From Biscogniauxia marginata (Eukaryota > Ascomycota > Sordariomycetes > Xylariales > Xylariaceae), in assembly GCA_022695795.1 (NCBI GenBank), contig MU404083.1, positions 162,347-226,346 on the forward strand: DNA of 64,000 nt. Direction: 5' to 3'. The notes under the pieces are model-generated. The model was not told where the DNA came from. It saw nothing but the letters and a program-made list of their open reading frames with translations, and made no database searches. This document shows, one piece after another, positions 14,519-26,327 of the stretch; within the stretch, counting starts at the first letter, position 1, and each line of letters starts with the position of its first letter. A program made the position numbers and the translations under genes.

Positions 14519-15305
14519 AGGGGTTATGGGTGAGGATAGGGATAGGGATAGGGATAGTAGGGATGAAGAATGGAAAGGGGGAGAGGGAGGGGTGGGGACG
14601 CCGTCGACGGTGGGGACGAGTATTTTGTTCCCTGATGATGAGGAGGAGGAGGAGGAGCAAGAGGAAGGGGAGAAGACGCCTCGGAGGCAGTGATGGGGAT
14701 ACTCTTTTTCTTCAAATTGTTTTTCTCCTTTGCGGCGGCGTTGTGTTTGGAGTGAGACCTCATCGTACATATGGGTTAGGGATATCTTACGAGGAAGGGA
14801 AAATGGGTTTTTCTTTTTTAGATTATCGTTTTTTTATCGGCCCGATGTCGATAATCTTTTCTTAAAACATGATTATGTATCGGCATAGGTAGTTGTTAAG
14901 ACATTAAACAGCAATTACCTTTCCATACAAATGAAGTTTGAAATTTTGTTTATGTTTTTTCTATTGCTATTAATGCTGTATGTATATTCTTCTTTTCTTT
15001 TCTTTTCTAGCGAGTGGAATATCTTTTGAATCATGCTCCCTAACCATCTGATTGAGTACATTCGTTCCATGCTTCTCTACGTAACAATCCTAAGTCGTGT
15101 GTATGCGTATATACAAGCAAAGTGACAGGCAACTTCCAGCGTAACGAAAAAGAAAGATGACCTTTTTTTTTCCCTTCCTTGCCTCCCCCCTTAATCTCTC
15201 AAAAAGAAACCGTTCACCAAGAAAGTGTGAATCTAGAAGATAGGCAAAAAAAAAAGGTAATGCCAGTGTTATAGTCGGGTTATCTTAGCAGTAAGTGAGT
15301 CCAGC
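14519..15305. other. Convergent 3' ends; possible extension of the WSC gene to 14693
   Basis: Positions 14519-14693 are open in the +1 frame relative to the annotated WSC tail and encode DRDRDRD and a Glu-rich run. From 14700 to 15305 the DNA is T-rich with no open frame, consistent with 3' UTRs of two converging genes. Confidence 0.5.
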
Positions 15306-16293
15306 CTACAGCATACCCGCGACCGCGACCACCGCGCCGAGCGCAACGCCCATCAGCACCGTGACGGCCGAGCCCTCGGCGCCCCCGGGGCCCGCCATGA
15401 GCCTAGGCGCAGCATTTCCAGACGCGTCGCTCGTCTCGGCGGCGACGGCGCCGAGCGTCGTGCTCGTAGTCAGGCCGCCGCTGACGGCGAGCGCGACGGT
15501 CGCCACGCCCGTCTGGGTGGTCTGGGAGCCGGCCTCGTCTGTCGTGGTGACGGTGACGGTCTCGGTCTGGGTAGGGCCCCAGCTCCAGCCGGAGCCCCAG
15601 CCGACCCAGCCGTCGAAGCCGCCCTGGCCGTTCCAGCCGCAGCCGGGCCCGACGAACCAGGGGGAGCCGTCGAAGGCGCAGCCCGTGACGGTGGCGACGC
15701 CGCCGGTCCACGTCTTGGACCCCGAGTACGCCGACGCCCACTCCGACCAGTACTGGCTGTACTCGGAGATGTTGCCGCCTCCGGGGCCGTCGCCGGGGAA
15801 GCCGTGACCGCCGGGGAAGGCCTTCTGGCCGCCCCCCCAGCCGCCAGGGGCCGCCCATGTCACGGGGCCCCCCGGGTACGTTATCGTCTGCACGCCCGTG
15901 CTGCCGGCCGAGGTGCACGACTCGTAGCGGGAGCAGAGAGAGCTCGACAGCGAGCTGTAAGACGAGAAGGCCGTCGAGGTTGACGTGCACGCGTTGTTGA
16001 TGCAGTCCCCGACGCTGTTACCCTGGTCGGTGTCGCAGTACTCGGACTGCGCCGGCCACCAGCTTGTGACGGTGACGGTACCGGTGGGACTGCTCCAAGC
16101 GGAGGATAGACATGATTGCTATGGATTTCTTTGTTAGTTTGATTGGTGGGAAAGATGCAGCGCAATGGTCATGATGTAATAATAATGATGTTTGTGTAGA
16201 GGTAGGACTTACAGCGCACTCAGGCGCGCCGTTCCACCATTGTGCGGAGGCGACTGATGGTGCCAGGGCGGCGGTGACGGTTGAGGCCTTCAT
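15306..16293 (-). CDS. CFEM-like, probable GPI-anchored cell-wall protein
   Basis: Exon 1 is 16293-16213 (27 codons); the intron is 16212-16119 (94 nt, GTAAGT donor, CTAAC branch, ATAG acceptor); exon 2 is 16118-15306. The 297-aa product starts with a signal peptide (cleavage probably after SVASA). Next comes P-E-C-A-Q-S-C, matching the start of the CFEM pattern PxC[AG]xxC, then C, C-x4-C and C-x4-C within about 75 residues. The middle is Gly/Trp-rich (about 110-200), followed by a Thr/Ser-rich stretch. The C-terminus has small residues then a hydrophobic tail ending VAVAGML, typical of a GPI signal. CFEM proteins can bind haem or act at the wall; which applies here is unknown. The cysteine spacing is not a textbook CFEM match, so the family call is tentative. 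Secretion and anchoring are better supported. Confidence 0.72.
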
Positions 16294-18589
16294 TATGGGG
16301 AAAGGATGTTTTGACTTGGATTTAAATATGCCGGCTGTTTTCGTGTCCTGCTATACCCCGCGATTTTTCTTTCTTGTATTCCGCGCAAATCCAATGTCTT
16401 ATAGAAAGGAATGGGAATAAAAACAACGGAGGCTGTTGGGCATACACTTATACGCGCCTTGAGGCTAACTAAACTTACACAAAGTAGGGGGGCCAGAGCA
16501 CCACATTCCACGGGTACGTAAATAGACAGATGCAAGGTTGTGTCAAGTCGAACCTGGTTTTTTCTTTTCTTCTTCTGCGTTCGTCGTCATCATCCCTCGA
16601 GAGCGAAATATGCGGCAAGCTTTTCCCCTACCTTGCTTTGTTTCTGCCGCCGAGAGACAACAACAAAGAAAGCAAGTACCTACCTACATAGTCTGCTCCC
16701 TTTCTGCGGCTGGCCTAAGCTAAGTAGCTTAGTGTAGACATCTACCCCAGCTCATGTGTGGCCTCCGACAGAGTTGTGATGGCTTGAGGCTGGGGCCTCA
16801 CCAGACCTCGGGTAGAGTTTCTATTAGCCCACCGCTTGTTCAGACGTAAACAGCCTAAAGCGGGAACGCAAAGACAGCGAAAGCGAAGGAAAGCCTAAAG
16901 CAGGATATGTGACGTATCATGGTGCGTGAGATGTGTTGTGCTGTCTATCTCGGTGAGGTGGGCCGCGCGTCCCTCCCTTTGCCCAAGACCCGGAAGGACG
17001 GGTCAGCTAGGAATAGAGTTGGCGCATCTCTGCATTGTATAGCCGTGTGCTCCCACGCACCTCGGAGAGAAACAAGGCGGATAGGCAGGGAAGAGCTGAG
17101 TTTGTAAGGGCTTACGCCCCGGAGGCGCGAGGTCTTACGAGCGTAGCCACGTAGGCTTGGGGGTAGACTGGAGCGTATAAGCTCTGAGTTACCGACATCT
17201 CCGGGATTGTTGGATTCGACTTGATCGTGTCTTCGTCGTACAGATAGTTGCTGATTGGTTCCATCCTACTAATAGTATTGGCAAACTCGCGATAGGCCGA
17301 CCCTCACGAGACCCAATCGTCACGTAAGCTTGCCGTTCTTGTGGTGCCCTACACCTTGGATCGCTTGCATAGTGCAACCTGGGCACCACTATATCGGTTG
17401 GGGGTCATGGCACTCCCTACGCGGCGCATAGTTCAACTGCCCGGGCTTCGTCAGCAAGGCAAGCTGCTAAACTGGTTAAGCAGGCTCTGTAAGAGTGGCG
17501 AAGCAGTCCAAGTAGAAATTGAAAGACTGAAGCTTGGGCGGATCCAATGCTGGGGAAGGTCCGCCGGCTTTCTGATAGGCCCTGTAGAGGGAGCCAATGA
17601 GCGAGCGTTGTGGCGGTCTTGGCTCGCCGTGAAAGGTAATGCGGGGAAACCCCCGAGAAGATGACCGACCTACAGACGACTTAGACGGATACCTCTATAC
17701 ATACCTACATAATCCCTCCCACCCGCCTGGTTGTAGAGAAAACCTTCGTGTGGCATATTGTGCTACTTTTAGATCTCTCAGTTTGTCCATGACGTATCTA
17801 GCTTATACATGACCAAACTGACAATATTTCGTTTTCGGTTGTGGTTGTATCTTTCAATCCAGGCCTGTATCTTTGTGTCATGCGACGGTTAGTTGATTAC
17901 AATTAGATATAGTAGGGACAACACTGGGGTTATTTTGAAACCGAAAGATCAGATTCACCTTAGATCCTATTCCGCTCACTAGTCGGGTGTACACTTGAGA
18001 CCCTGTAGCGGATACTGTCTGCTGAACCAGCCCCTTCGCCACGGCTGTAGGACCGAGACATGCATGTAGGGTAGTCATGTCATATATCGAACCTGATCAT
18101 GCATAGGGTGATCTTTTTGAGGTTGACCGTTAAGACGTAAGCACTTGTTAGTTGTGCCATTCTGGCTTCGTCATGCTGATAATGAGAATCCTGATCCTCA
18201 AATTTTGATTAGAAGCAGCCTACTGCAACACTGTTTTACATGACTGGAACTCCTATCCTCCTTGCCGCGATTTGCCCTCTAGTCTCATTGCCCTCAGACA
18301 GAGACCCATACCATGTTCCAGAATCCGTGCCGACCCTCTTACAATGAACTCCCATAATGCACAATACCTACATGATGACACCCTGGAAGGTTTTCTTTCT
18401 TCTAGTTGAGGACGGAATGCGACTGCCAGTGTCACAAATCGTCTCATCTCGTAGCTACGTCCCATTCATCTGGCTCAGAGAACTCCGCCTTCCAAGCCTC
18501 ACCCCACCGAACGAAAAAAAAAAAGGAATCATACTCGAACAAACACCATCGCATTAACATCCTCTGAAATGGGATAGCGGACGCTTGTT
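16294..18589. other. Intergenic, no gene recognised
   Basis: Lies between the 5' end of the GPI protein gene and the 3' end of the Dbf2-type kinase. Holds a pyrimidine-rich leader near 16555-16580 and scattered TACCTAC motifs. The one sizeable open frame (17341-17664) has no family resemblance and no splice partner. Confidence 0.5.
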
Positions 18590-20693
18590 CTAAAGCATCG
18601 TGCCAAACGTGTCACTCTGGATTGGCTTACGCGGGCTACCGTCCTCCGTGGTAGGTTTGCGGTGGCGGAAGGTAAACCCTACGAAGAGGCCCTTGCCCAT
18701 CTGCTCGTCTCGATCGGCCATGCTCTCGAGGGCCTGTTGTTTGTCATGGACCTCCTTGTACTTGGCCATGTCAGCCTCATTAGTGAAGTCATCGAAGTAC
18801 CCTGCATCAGTCTCCGAGTCTAGCTCGGGAACGAACGGTGCCTTTGTCTTTCTCAGCGTAGACCAGTCCACTTCGCCAAAGTATTGATGCTCCATAATAT
18901 CATTGATGTTAGAGAAACGCTTAGATCTCGAATTAATGCACCTGAAGATCAGTCAGTTTAGTTCGGCCGCTATCAAGCTCACGCATAGGCTTACGTAGTG
19001 ATGAAGTTCCAGGTACGGTTACTCAAGAAATAGTTAGGGTCTTCCCAGACTGGGCGCTTGAGGACCTCCTTCCAATGCTTCAAGTTCCTCCATGTCTCGT
19101 CAGCCGTAGAGCCTGCAAAGGGAGGAAACCCGGTGAGGGCTTCAAACAACATGCATCCCAGGCTCCAGTAGTCGACAGTAAAGTCGTACTCTTCGCCTCG
19201 GAGGACTTCGGGGGCCATGTAGTCCGGAGACCCTACTATGGACTTCGCATAATTTACATCCCTCTCACGCATGGTCTGGTAGCCTTCTCGACGCTCGGCA
19301 ACTGTTCGCTGGTCCATGGCCTTGCCAAACGGCACATCGGTTTCGGACGCCTTCTCGAGTCTGATGCGCATCGAATTGATCTTGGACGAGGCAACATTGC
19401 CGGCTGCCAAGCCGAAATCAGTAAGCTTGACGTGTCCGGAGGAATCCACCAGAAAGTTTTCAGGCTTCAGATCGCGGTGGATATACCCGAGCTTATGAAG
19501 CGCATCGACAGAGCAGAACATCTCGGCTATGTAAAAACGGGCATGGCGGTTAGAGAGGACGCCAGTGTTGTTGAGCAGGGTTCGAAAGTCGCCACCTGGT
19601 ACGTATTCCATGGCAAGATAAATACTCTTGTCATCTTGGAAGGAGTACAGAAGGCGAACCAACCATTCACTGTTGGCGGTTGTGAGAATATCTCTCTCAG
19701 TAAGGACATGACGGACCTCGTCCAGCTTGAAGAGCAACTTCTTGTTCATGACCTTCAAGGCGCACACCTCCTTGGTATCTTTCTTCTGCGCGAGGAACAC
19801 CTGGCCATAACCGCCTTGACCAACCTGTGTCAGAATCTGGAAATCAGCATGCTTGAGACGTATGCGGCGCTTGCGAAGTGCGGCACGCTCTCTTCCCGTG
19901 TACTTTGACCACAGCTTGTCGTACTCCTCCCGATCAGTCTCGGGCGGAGCTGGAACTTCTGCTTTAAAGGCATTGAGCCGCGCCTGTCTCGAGCCGACGT
20001 AGGTAAGAAGATCGAAGTAGTAATCTAAGAAGTCTTTGTTGTGTTAGCAAGGCCAGGGCAAACGAGGTGCAAATATAGAGGCTTACAGAGCTGAGTCACA
20101 TTTACCAAACGGCGGATGGTTGGTTTCTTCAAAATCTCGAGCTCCTCGGGAGTAAGACCACGGGCAGTGTTGAACCTTTTGGTGGTAGGGGTAATCGGTC
20201 TGGTATCCCTGGGCTGGTAGAGCTCCTGGCGAGATAGCGCCGCCTGGTTGTACTGGTAGACAGACTCTGGCCTGGGGATTCGCGAGGGTGGTGTGTTCTC
20301 CTGCCCCTGCTTCTTCAGCGGGCTGCCCGGCGACTGGTTGCCCTTGTGGATGACGCTGCTGTCAATAGTGGGAGACGCAGTTGCGGAGGATACCTCGTCG
20401 ACGGGTTGGAGGTTACTCTTGGTAGGTGATAGCGGGCTTGCACCATTCTGAGGCCGGCCAAGCTTGATCGGGCTACCAAGGGCATTGGCATTCAGCTTGA
20501 GACCATTGTCGAAGGCGGCCGGGAGCTCGTTCGCTCCCGGAGGCAGTGTCCGTTTGCTTGGGCTTCCATGGGGGGTCGAGATTGGGTCGATGAAGGTGTT
20601 CTTGGCCGGGGTGTTAGGACGCTCTGAGGTGGGAGTCTTGATATCCTTGGGGCCCTGCGAGGTGGGAAACATGTTTGATATGAAGCTCGCCAT
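18590..20693 (-). CDS. dbf2: Dbf2/SidB-type NDR-family serine/threonine kinase, three exons
   Basis: Mitotic exit/septation initiation network kinase that drives cytokinesis and septation at the spindle pole body and septum, with a Mob1-type partner. Exons: 20693-20087, 20033-18995, 18941-18590. The introns are 53 nt each (GTAAGC donors). Product 665 aa. Residues 1-200 are Ser/Pro-rich with many SP/TP sites. The region before the catalytic domain is basic, as for Mob binding. The kinase runs from about 267, with GQGGYGQV, ALK (K296), HRDLKPEN (388-395), DFG (408-410) and SPDYMAPE (471-478). The long insert before the activation segment is typical of NDR/LATS kinases; the predicted activating Ser (KSIVGS) is near 467. 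The C-terminus has the hydrophobic motif GFTFRH, a second regulatory Thr site. Divergent from the WBP11-domain gene. Confidence 0.95.
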
Positions 20694-21608
20694 GGCGAGG
20701 GCTGCCGGCGGGAAGCGTCACGATGGGAGATGCCGGGCAAGTCGATGCGACGGCGATCATACAACAGCACAGCGACCGATACGGGTAGGCGGCTGCTGAG
20801 ATGATCGGGTTGGGTTGGTGTGCTCTGCTCTGCTCTGCTTGGCTGGTTGCAAGAGGCGCAGGATGTCTGGAGGAGACGCGAAGGTAAGTGATGAGGTCAA
20901 ACAACGAAGCAGGATGAAAGGTGGGTTCAGGCCTGGCATGCAGAAAAAGACGTAAAATTTTGGAAAGCATGCAGGCTTGTTGTTGATCATTTACATATGA
21001 TGCTTGGTCTGCAGCATAACACATGAAGATGGAATGGTGGGCTGCGATTGGGCGCTGGCATGGCGGGGTTTCTGATTGTGTCGACATTGTCAACATCGTC
21101 ACCCCGGCAGCCACTAAGACACTTCGAAACAGCCCGCCGCCCCTCCCTTGTCCCCCTCGACGATAAGAGGGAGGGAGGTACGTACCTTGCCGAACTAGCC
21201 ACATACGTAAATAAACACCCCCCTGTAATGGGCACCCGCAAAAACTTAGCGTACCTGTTAGCGCACCCACTAGCTACACGGTATCACATCGCCCAATTAG
21301 GGGGCGGCCGTACAGTGTCGCTCAAAGTGACAACAGACTGTAGCGCAAACTTCAATCCATCCGTGTGACGCAGTGTACTCCATAAGCAAACCTGTAATAC
21401 CCAAGAGCGCGTCGCAGCACGGCTTGGACGAGGCTGAAAACTTTAGCTCCCGTACCTTACCTTAGCAAGAGCTCTGACCCTGCACACTGCACGACCAACA
21501 TCCACGTTACACCGCGGAGCCTCCCCTTTCACTACGGATTGCATCTTTCAAACGATCCTTCTCAAACCCACCCCTTTGCATATAATTCGCTTACGAGAGT
21601 ACGACAAA
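20694..21608. promoter_or_regulatory. Shared divergent promoter region of kinase and WBP11-type genes
   Basis: 915 bases between two ATGs pointing away from each other. Contains tandem TCTGC units near 20823-20840. No coding frame is convincing. Shared control is inference from layout only. Confidence 0.45.
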
Positions 21609-22494
21609 ATGCCCAAGGAGCGCAACTTCAATCCCGTCCAGGCCCAGCGCAAAGCTGATAAGGCCAAGGCCATCAAGAAGGGTAGGTGTTCTGTTAGAAA
21701 CTCATCTATCGCCACCGTACGCATGATCTGAGCTGTGCTGACCAACACTTGTAGGAAAGGCAGAGGCCGTGTCTCGACGGAACGAGAAGCTCGCGAAACG
21801 AAACCCAGAAAGGATCCAGAAGCAAATCGATGACCTGAAGCAAATCACGTCGAGCGGCGGGAAGCTGAGCAAGCACGAAGAATCCGTACTAGAAGAGCTC
21901 GAGCGTGACCTGAAGGCAGTCAACAAGGCAAGAGAAGCACTAGGTGATAAAGCTCCGTCTTTCGGCCGCGGTGGCCCTCGACCTGGCGGACAAGGTAGTG
22001 GAGTACTGGGGAAAAGGAGAAGGGACGGCCATGGTGATGCTTCGAGCAGCGACAGCGACGTGCCCGACGACGTCAAAAGCATACCGATGCCGAGAGACAC
22101 ACCACCCCCAATTCCGAAAGAAGTCCTAGACAAATGGTATGCCAAGCGGAGGGCGGCAAGGAATGCGAACGATACACCTATAGGCGACCGAGCTGGAAGG
22201 CCTCCTCAAGGAAAGGAAACACCACCTGCCCCGGTAGAAGTCAAGACTGTATACGAAGCAAAACCGATGGTGCGAGACTTGCGAAAGGAAGCTGTCAGTG
22301 CCTTCGTGCCGGCCGCCGTCAGGATGAAGATGGAGAAGAGCAAAGGTCATGGTGGCCTAATAGAGCCAGAAGAGGCGGATCGTCTAGAAAGAGAGGGCTA
22401 CTTAAAGACAGCCCCCGAGACAGACCAAGACACAGAGCCAGTGACAGGTTCTCGGAAGGTCGTGGTGGAAGATGTTGACGACGAGGATGACTAA
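21609..22494 (+). CDS. WBP11-domain protein, probable pre-mRNA splicing factor, two exons
   Basis: Exon 1 is 21609-21681, the intron 21682-21754 (73 nt, GTAGGT donor, TGTAG acceptor) and exon 2 is 21755-22494; product 270 aa. The start MPKERNFNPVQAQRKADKAK continues across the junction into KKGKAEAVSRRNEKLAKRNP, the conserved N-terminal WBP11 domain (PF09429) of WW-domain-binding/spliceosome-associated proteins. A charged coiled-coil stretch follows (about 40-85), then a Gly-rich patch, a PPPIP proline motif near 130, and an acidic end (DVDDEDD). Human WBP11 is much longer; fungal members are short like this one. The first exon is only 24 codons and easy to miss. Nuclear role inferred from the family. 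Confidence 0.9.
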
Positions 22495-23300
22495 GCGGGA
22501 GCCGAGCTCGGCTGCTTGACACAACCTACTTTCCGGCACTTTGAGAAGACGACATAGGCAGACGACAGCCCACGATGTCGTATGCATCATTCTTATCATC
22601 CAGTTTGCTTGCCGAAAGGTAAAATGGCGACGCCGCCCTAAACCTCGACATCACGCCATCCACACACCTGCGTCTATAAAGTCATAAATACGGGCTACTG
22701 GATAAGCTTTGCAGGTTACTTAATGCGACAGCATATCCACTCACAATACAAGTCACCATTGAACACAGAATGCTCACCGCTTTCCATTAACGGCTTTCCA
22801 CGTCAATTGTTGATTGATAAAGTTCTTCGGTCTAAAATCTGCGGCCAAGCTGTGCGGCCAAGCTGACCGATCCATCGAGTACCTAAGATACGTCGGCTTC
22901 GGCTTCGGGTCGCCCACCGAAGATCTATCTTGTAGACATGGCACTCCGTGCACCGCGGAGAAGACTCTTCTCCGCAATATACGCGCCAAGCAAACGTAAT
23001 TATTAACCAAAAAATGCTCATTGCTCATTCACCCCTGATCATACAGCGCAAGCTGTTACCCCAGTGGGTTACGGCGGGGTTGCAGGACGTACACTAGCAT
23101 TGCTGTTCAGGCAAGCTCGCCGACTGCGGCCGGCAAGGTCCCCCGGTTTACAGATCATTGGGGCTCGGTTCCACGTCCCGTGTTCCAAACTTGGTCGAGT
23201 TGATAGTGCATGTAGACCGAGCTACGTGTAGGTTTTCCTAAGCTTATTTAAAGATGGCCCATAGGTATCTCGTCCCGACTGCTCGTCCCGACTTGATGCT
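22495..23300. other. Intergenic, no gene recognised
   Basis: 3' flank of the WBP11-type gene and 5' flank of the permease gene. No conserved frame or RNA gene seen. Confidence 0.5.
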
Positions 23301-24821
23301 ATGATCACCACTCCAAGCATTCACCGCTGCGCCTCAGGAATGGAAGTAGACGAAAAGGTTGTCGAGTCTTCACGCCAAAGTGCTCCGGCTATAGGAGGCC
23401 ATGAGTCTTCAACTTCTGAAAAGGGTGGTGTCAACAACACGACGAGCCCTGACCTTAGCTCACAACTCTTTGTCGTGCAATATGATGAAGCAGCTTCCAC
23501 CGAGAGTTCGGACGCCGAGTCGGGGAGAGCAGTCACGTTACTTGGGGACGAGACATATCCAGAAGGGGGGCTAGAAGCATGGCTAGTCGTCGTCGGTGCT
23601 TGGTGCTGCTTATTAGCATCACTAGGCTTAATGAACTCGGTTGCAACTTTCCAAACTTACGTGGCGAACCATCAACTCTCCGACTACAGCGAAGGTAATA
23701 TCGGATGGATCTTCTCGGTCTATACTGCGTTATGCTTTGTTTGTGGTATCTATGTCGGTCCTCTATTCGACAAGTATGGACCCAGGTGGCTCATCGCTCC
23801 CGGCAGCTTCGGTGTCGTCGCGTGCGTTATGATCACTAGCATCTGTACTAGTATGCCAAACCCCAATGTGGAACATGTGATGACACCAACTTACTAACTG
23901 ACATGTGTTATAGAGTACTGGCATTTTATGTTGTGTTTTGGTATCCTGAACGGAGTAGCAACTTCTCTCCTCTATACCCCGTCTATCACCGCCATAGGCC
24001 ATTTCTTCCGGGAACGTCGTGGGTTTGCCTCTGGCTTGGCTAGTACCGGAGGCGGCGTGGGCGGTGTCATTTTTCCCTTGGTACTCCAACGGCTCTTCGA
24101 CCAGGTCGGTTGGGCATGGGCAATCCGTGCCCTGGGATTTCTCTGTCTCTTTCTGCTCATATTCGCCAACCTGCTCATCAAGAAGCGGCTACCGCCAGCT
24201 AAAAACGCCAGCGCGCACCCAGACTTCCGCATCCTCAAGGAAAAGCCGTTCTTCCTACTGGTTGTCGCTGTCTTCCTCCTCGAGTTTGGTCTTTTTATTC
24301 CGCTGGCCTACATCTCGAGCTACGCCTTAGCAAATGGCTTCAGTGAGGCTTTTGCCTTTCAGATCCTACCGATCCTCAACGCAGGCTCGGTGCTCGGTCG
24401 TGCGCTTCCCGGGTGGTGGGCAGACAAGATCGGCGCCTTTAACACTAACATGATATCCATGTGCGTCACTGTCTTCGCATGTTTCGTCATATGGATGCCA
24501 TTTGGGCATACAACGCCGGGGCTCATAATTTTCTCCCTTCTCTTCGGTTTTGCGACAGGCAACAATATTAGCATCACACCCGTATGCGTCGGCAAGCTAT
24601 GCCACACCCAACACTACGGTCGGTACTATGCAACATGCTACACGGTGGTGTCGGTGGCCTGCCTAATCAACCTCCCGGTCGCGGGCCTTATCGTGCAGGC
24701 AGCAGGAGGCGACTACTGGGCCCTCATCGTCTTCACCGGGATCACTCAGATCCTTGCAATCGCCGGGATGTACGCGGCCAAGGGTGCTAAAGTAGGGTGG
24801 AAGCCCTGGACAAATTTCTAA
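23301..24821 (+). CDS. MFS transporter, monocarboxylate permease-like, two exons
   Basis: Exon 1 is 23301-23850, the intron 23851-23913 (63 nt, GTATGC donor, ACTAACTGAC branch, TATAG acceptor) and exon 2 is 23914-24821; product 485 aa. The N-terminal 90 residues are hydrophilic, ending in YPEGGLEAWLVVVGAW, the usual entry to helix 1 in fungal MCT/MCH-type carriers. The family loop LFDKYGPRWLIAPG follows helix 3. After the junction come YWHF, LLYTPSITAIGHFFRERRGFASGLA and GGGVGG (helices 4-5). The remaining hydrophobic segments make about 12 in all. Plasma-membrane proton-coupled uptake of monocarboxylates or related acids (or riboflavin, as for yeast Mch5) is possible; substrate cannot be read from sequence. 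The next ATG at 23340 is an alternative start. No cluster partner is obvious. Confidence 0.9.
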
Positions 24822-26327
24822 AAAGTATTGCCTGTAGTATTCCGAGCCTGCATTATCTCAACGTCGTATAGCTATTTGTGCCGATGATTACCGTCGGTCG
24901 AACGAATAGGAAAGAGGCATCAATGACGGGGAGTAATTGACCGGCTGCGGGCTTTCTTCTTTTCTTTTTCTCTCAGCCTTGAGGCAGGCCATGGAAGGGG
25001 ATAGGGTGAAAAAATAACGCGCGATAGAAGGGGTTTAAAAAAACAACCGCAGGATGAGAATAACCTGGAGTTGGAATACTGGACAATTGGGGATTACGGG
25101 ACTTGAAAAAGGAACGGGACATGACTGACATGACCTGGTATGAGTAAGATAATATGGAGTATGGAAACGATCATTTTATATGATTATCTTTAATATTAGT
25201 ATGGGTAGATAGATTTCTAAACCCCAGCCTGCCTACGTATGTACGTAAATAGGGAGGCAGGGACCTCGGGGAATGTGTATTCGCTCTTTGAACAAACAAT
25301 AGAAAGGAAAAAGGATGCCATACTCTTAGCACTCTATGGCATGTGGTTGATTTCATGTCTCTTATAGCACTGACCGTTCAACCGGTGCAGAAAATGGAAA
25401 ATGGAAAATGTGGTGATGAATGAGCATGCATAAGTGGCTGATCCCAAACTGGTGCTATTGTCATTTCATGGGGATGAACCCGAGCGTGACGAGTACTGGT
25501 AACCGCTGTATTTATTTACGCATGTCGGTCCCAAAAGAATGGATGGTGTGTATGAGCCAGTGGTCTGTCGGTTGTGTTACCGATCTGATATCTGATCCCG
25601 TTAAAACGTCAAGCTCCACTAGTGTAAAGAACAGGCAAGGTTTACAGGGACTGCACGTGCCACACCCGAGGTCTCCGCTCAGCCGAGGGAGCACAGACCG
25701 AACTACCGCTTTGAGTATGGAGTACGAAGTACATTCAAGTGGGGCGGAGCAGGGGCCAATTTTCTTGTCAGAAGCAGGCGGAATCGAGTTGAACCACACA
25801 CTCACACCATTCATACCTACACACTTACAACACCCATCCGAGCATGCAAGTTGGCGCAACCAGGGGCCATCACATGTACAGACCTAGTGCTTGAGTGGTT
25901 TTGCGCCACCTGCAAGATATCAGGAATCGTTATGATTTAGTGAGTTTTGAATATTTCACACTCACAGCAAGCTGCCCGCCCGCATCTCTTCATTGGGCCG
26001 ATGACCCTACCTTATCGCCTCACGTCATCGCTGCAAATAGGAGTCGGAGTAGTGCTCCCTCAGAAGTTGCCGGAAAAGGTGGCACTCCGCACTGAAACCA
26101 CCGAAGATGTGGAATCCCGGAAGCCGAGGTCTAGCCCTGAGCTCCGGAATGCCGATGAGTAAGAGCCTACCCAACGGCCAATACCTCTTTGGGGCGTCTA
26201 AAAATAACGGTGCACCAACGCCTCGGAGGGATCGTTGCGGCTTTTAATACTGCTCACTAACCCCCTCTCCCCTATTTATAGCCCTAGACACACAATTTTG
26301 CTATTGCTTTTCACTTGACTGTTTGGT
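24822..26327. other. Intergenic, no gene recognised
   Basis: Between the permease gene and the CoA-pathway gene. Open frames at 25420-25887 and its antisense are mutual shadows without domain features. Pyrimidine-rich DNA just before 26328 fits a promoter. Confidence 0.5.

Noticed and set aside
17341..17664. 107-aa + strand frame
   Set aside because: No family resemblance, no splice partner; composition not clearly coding.
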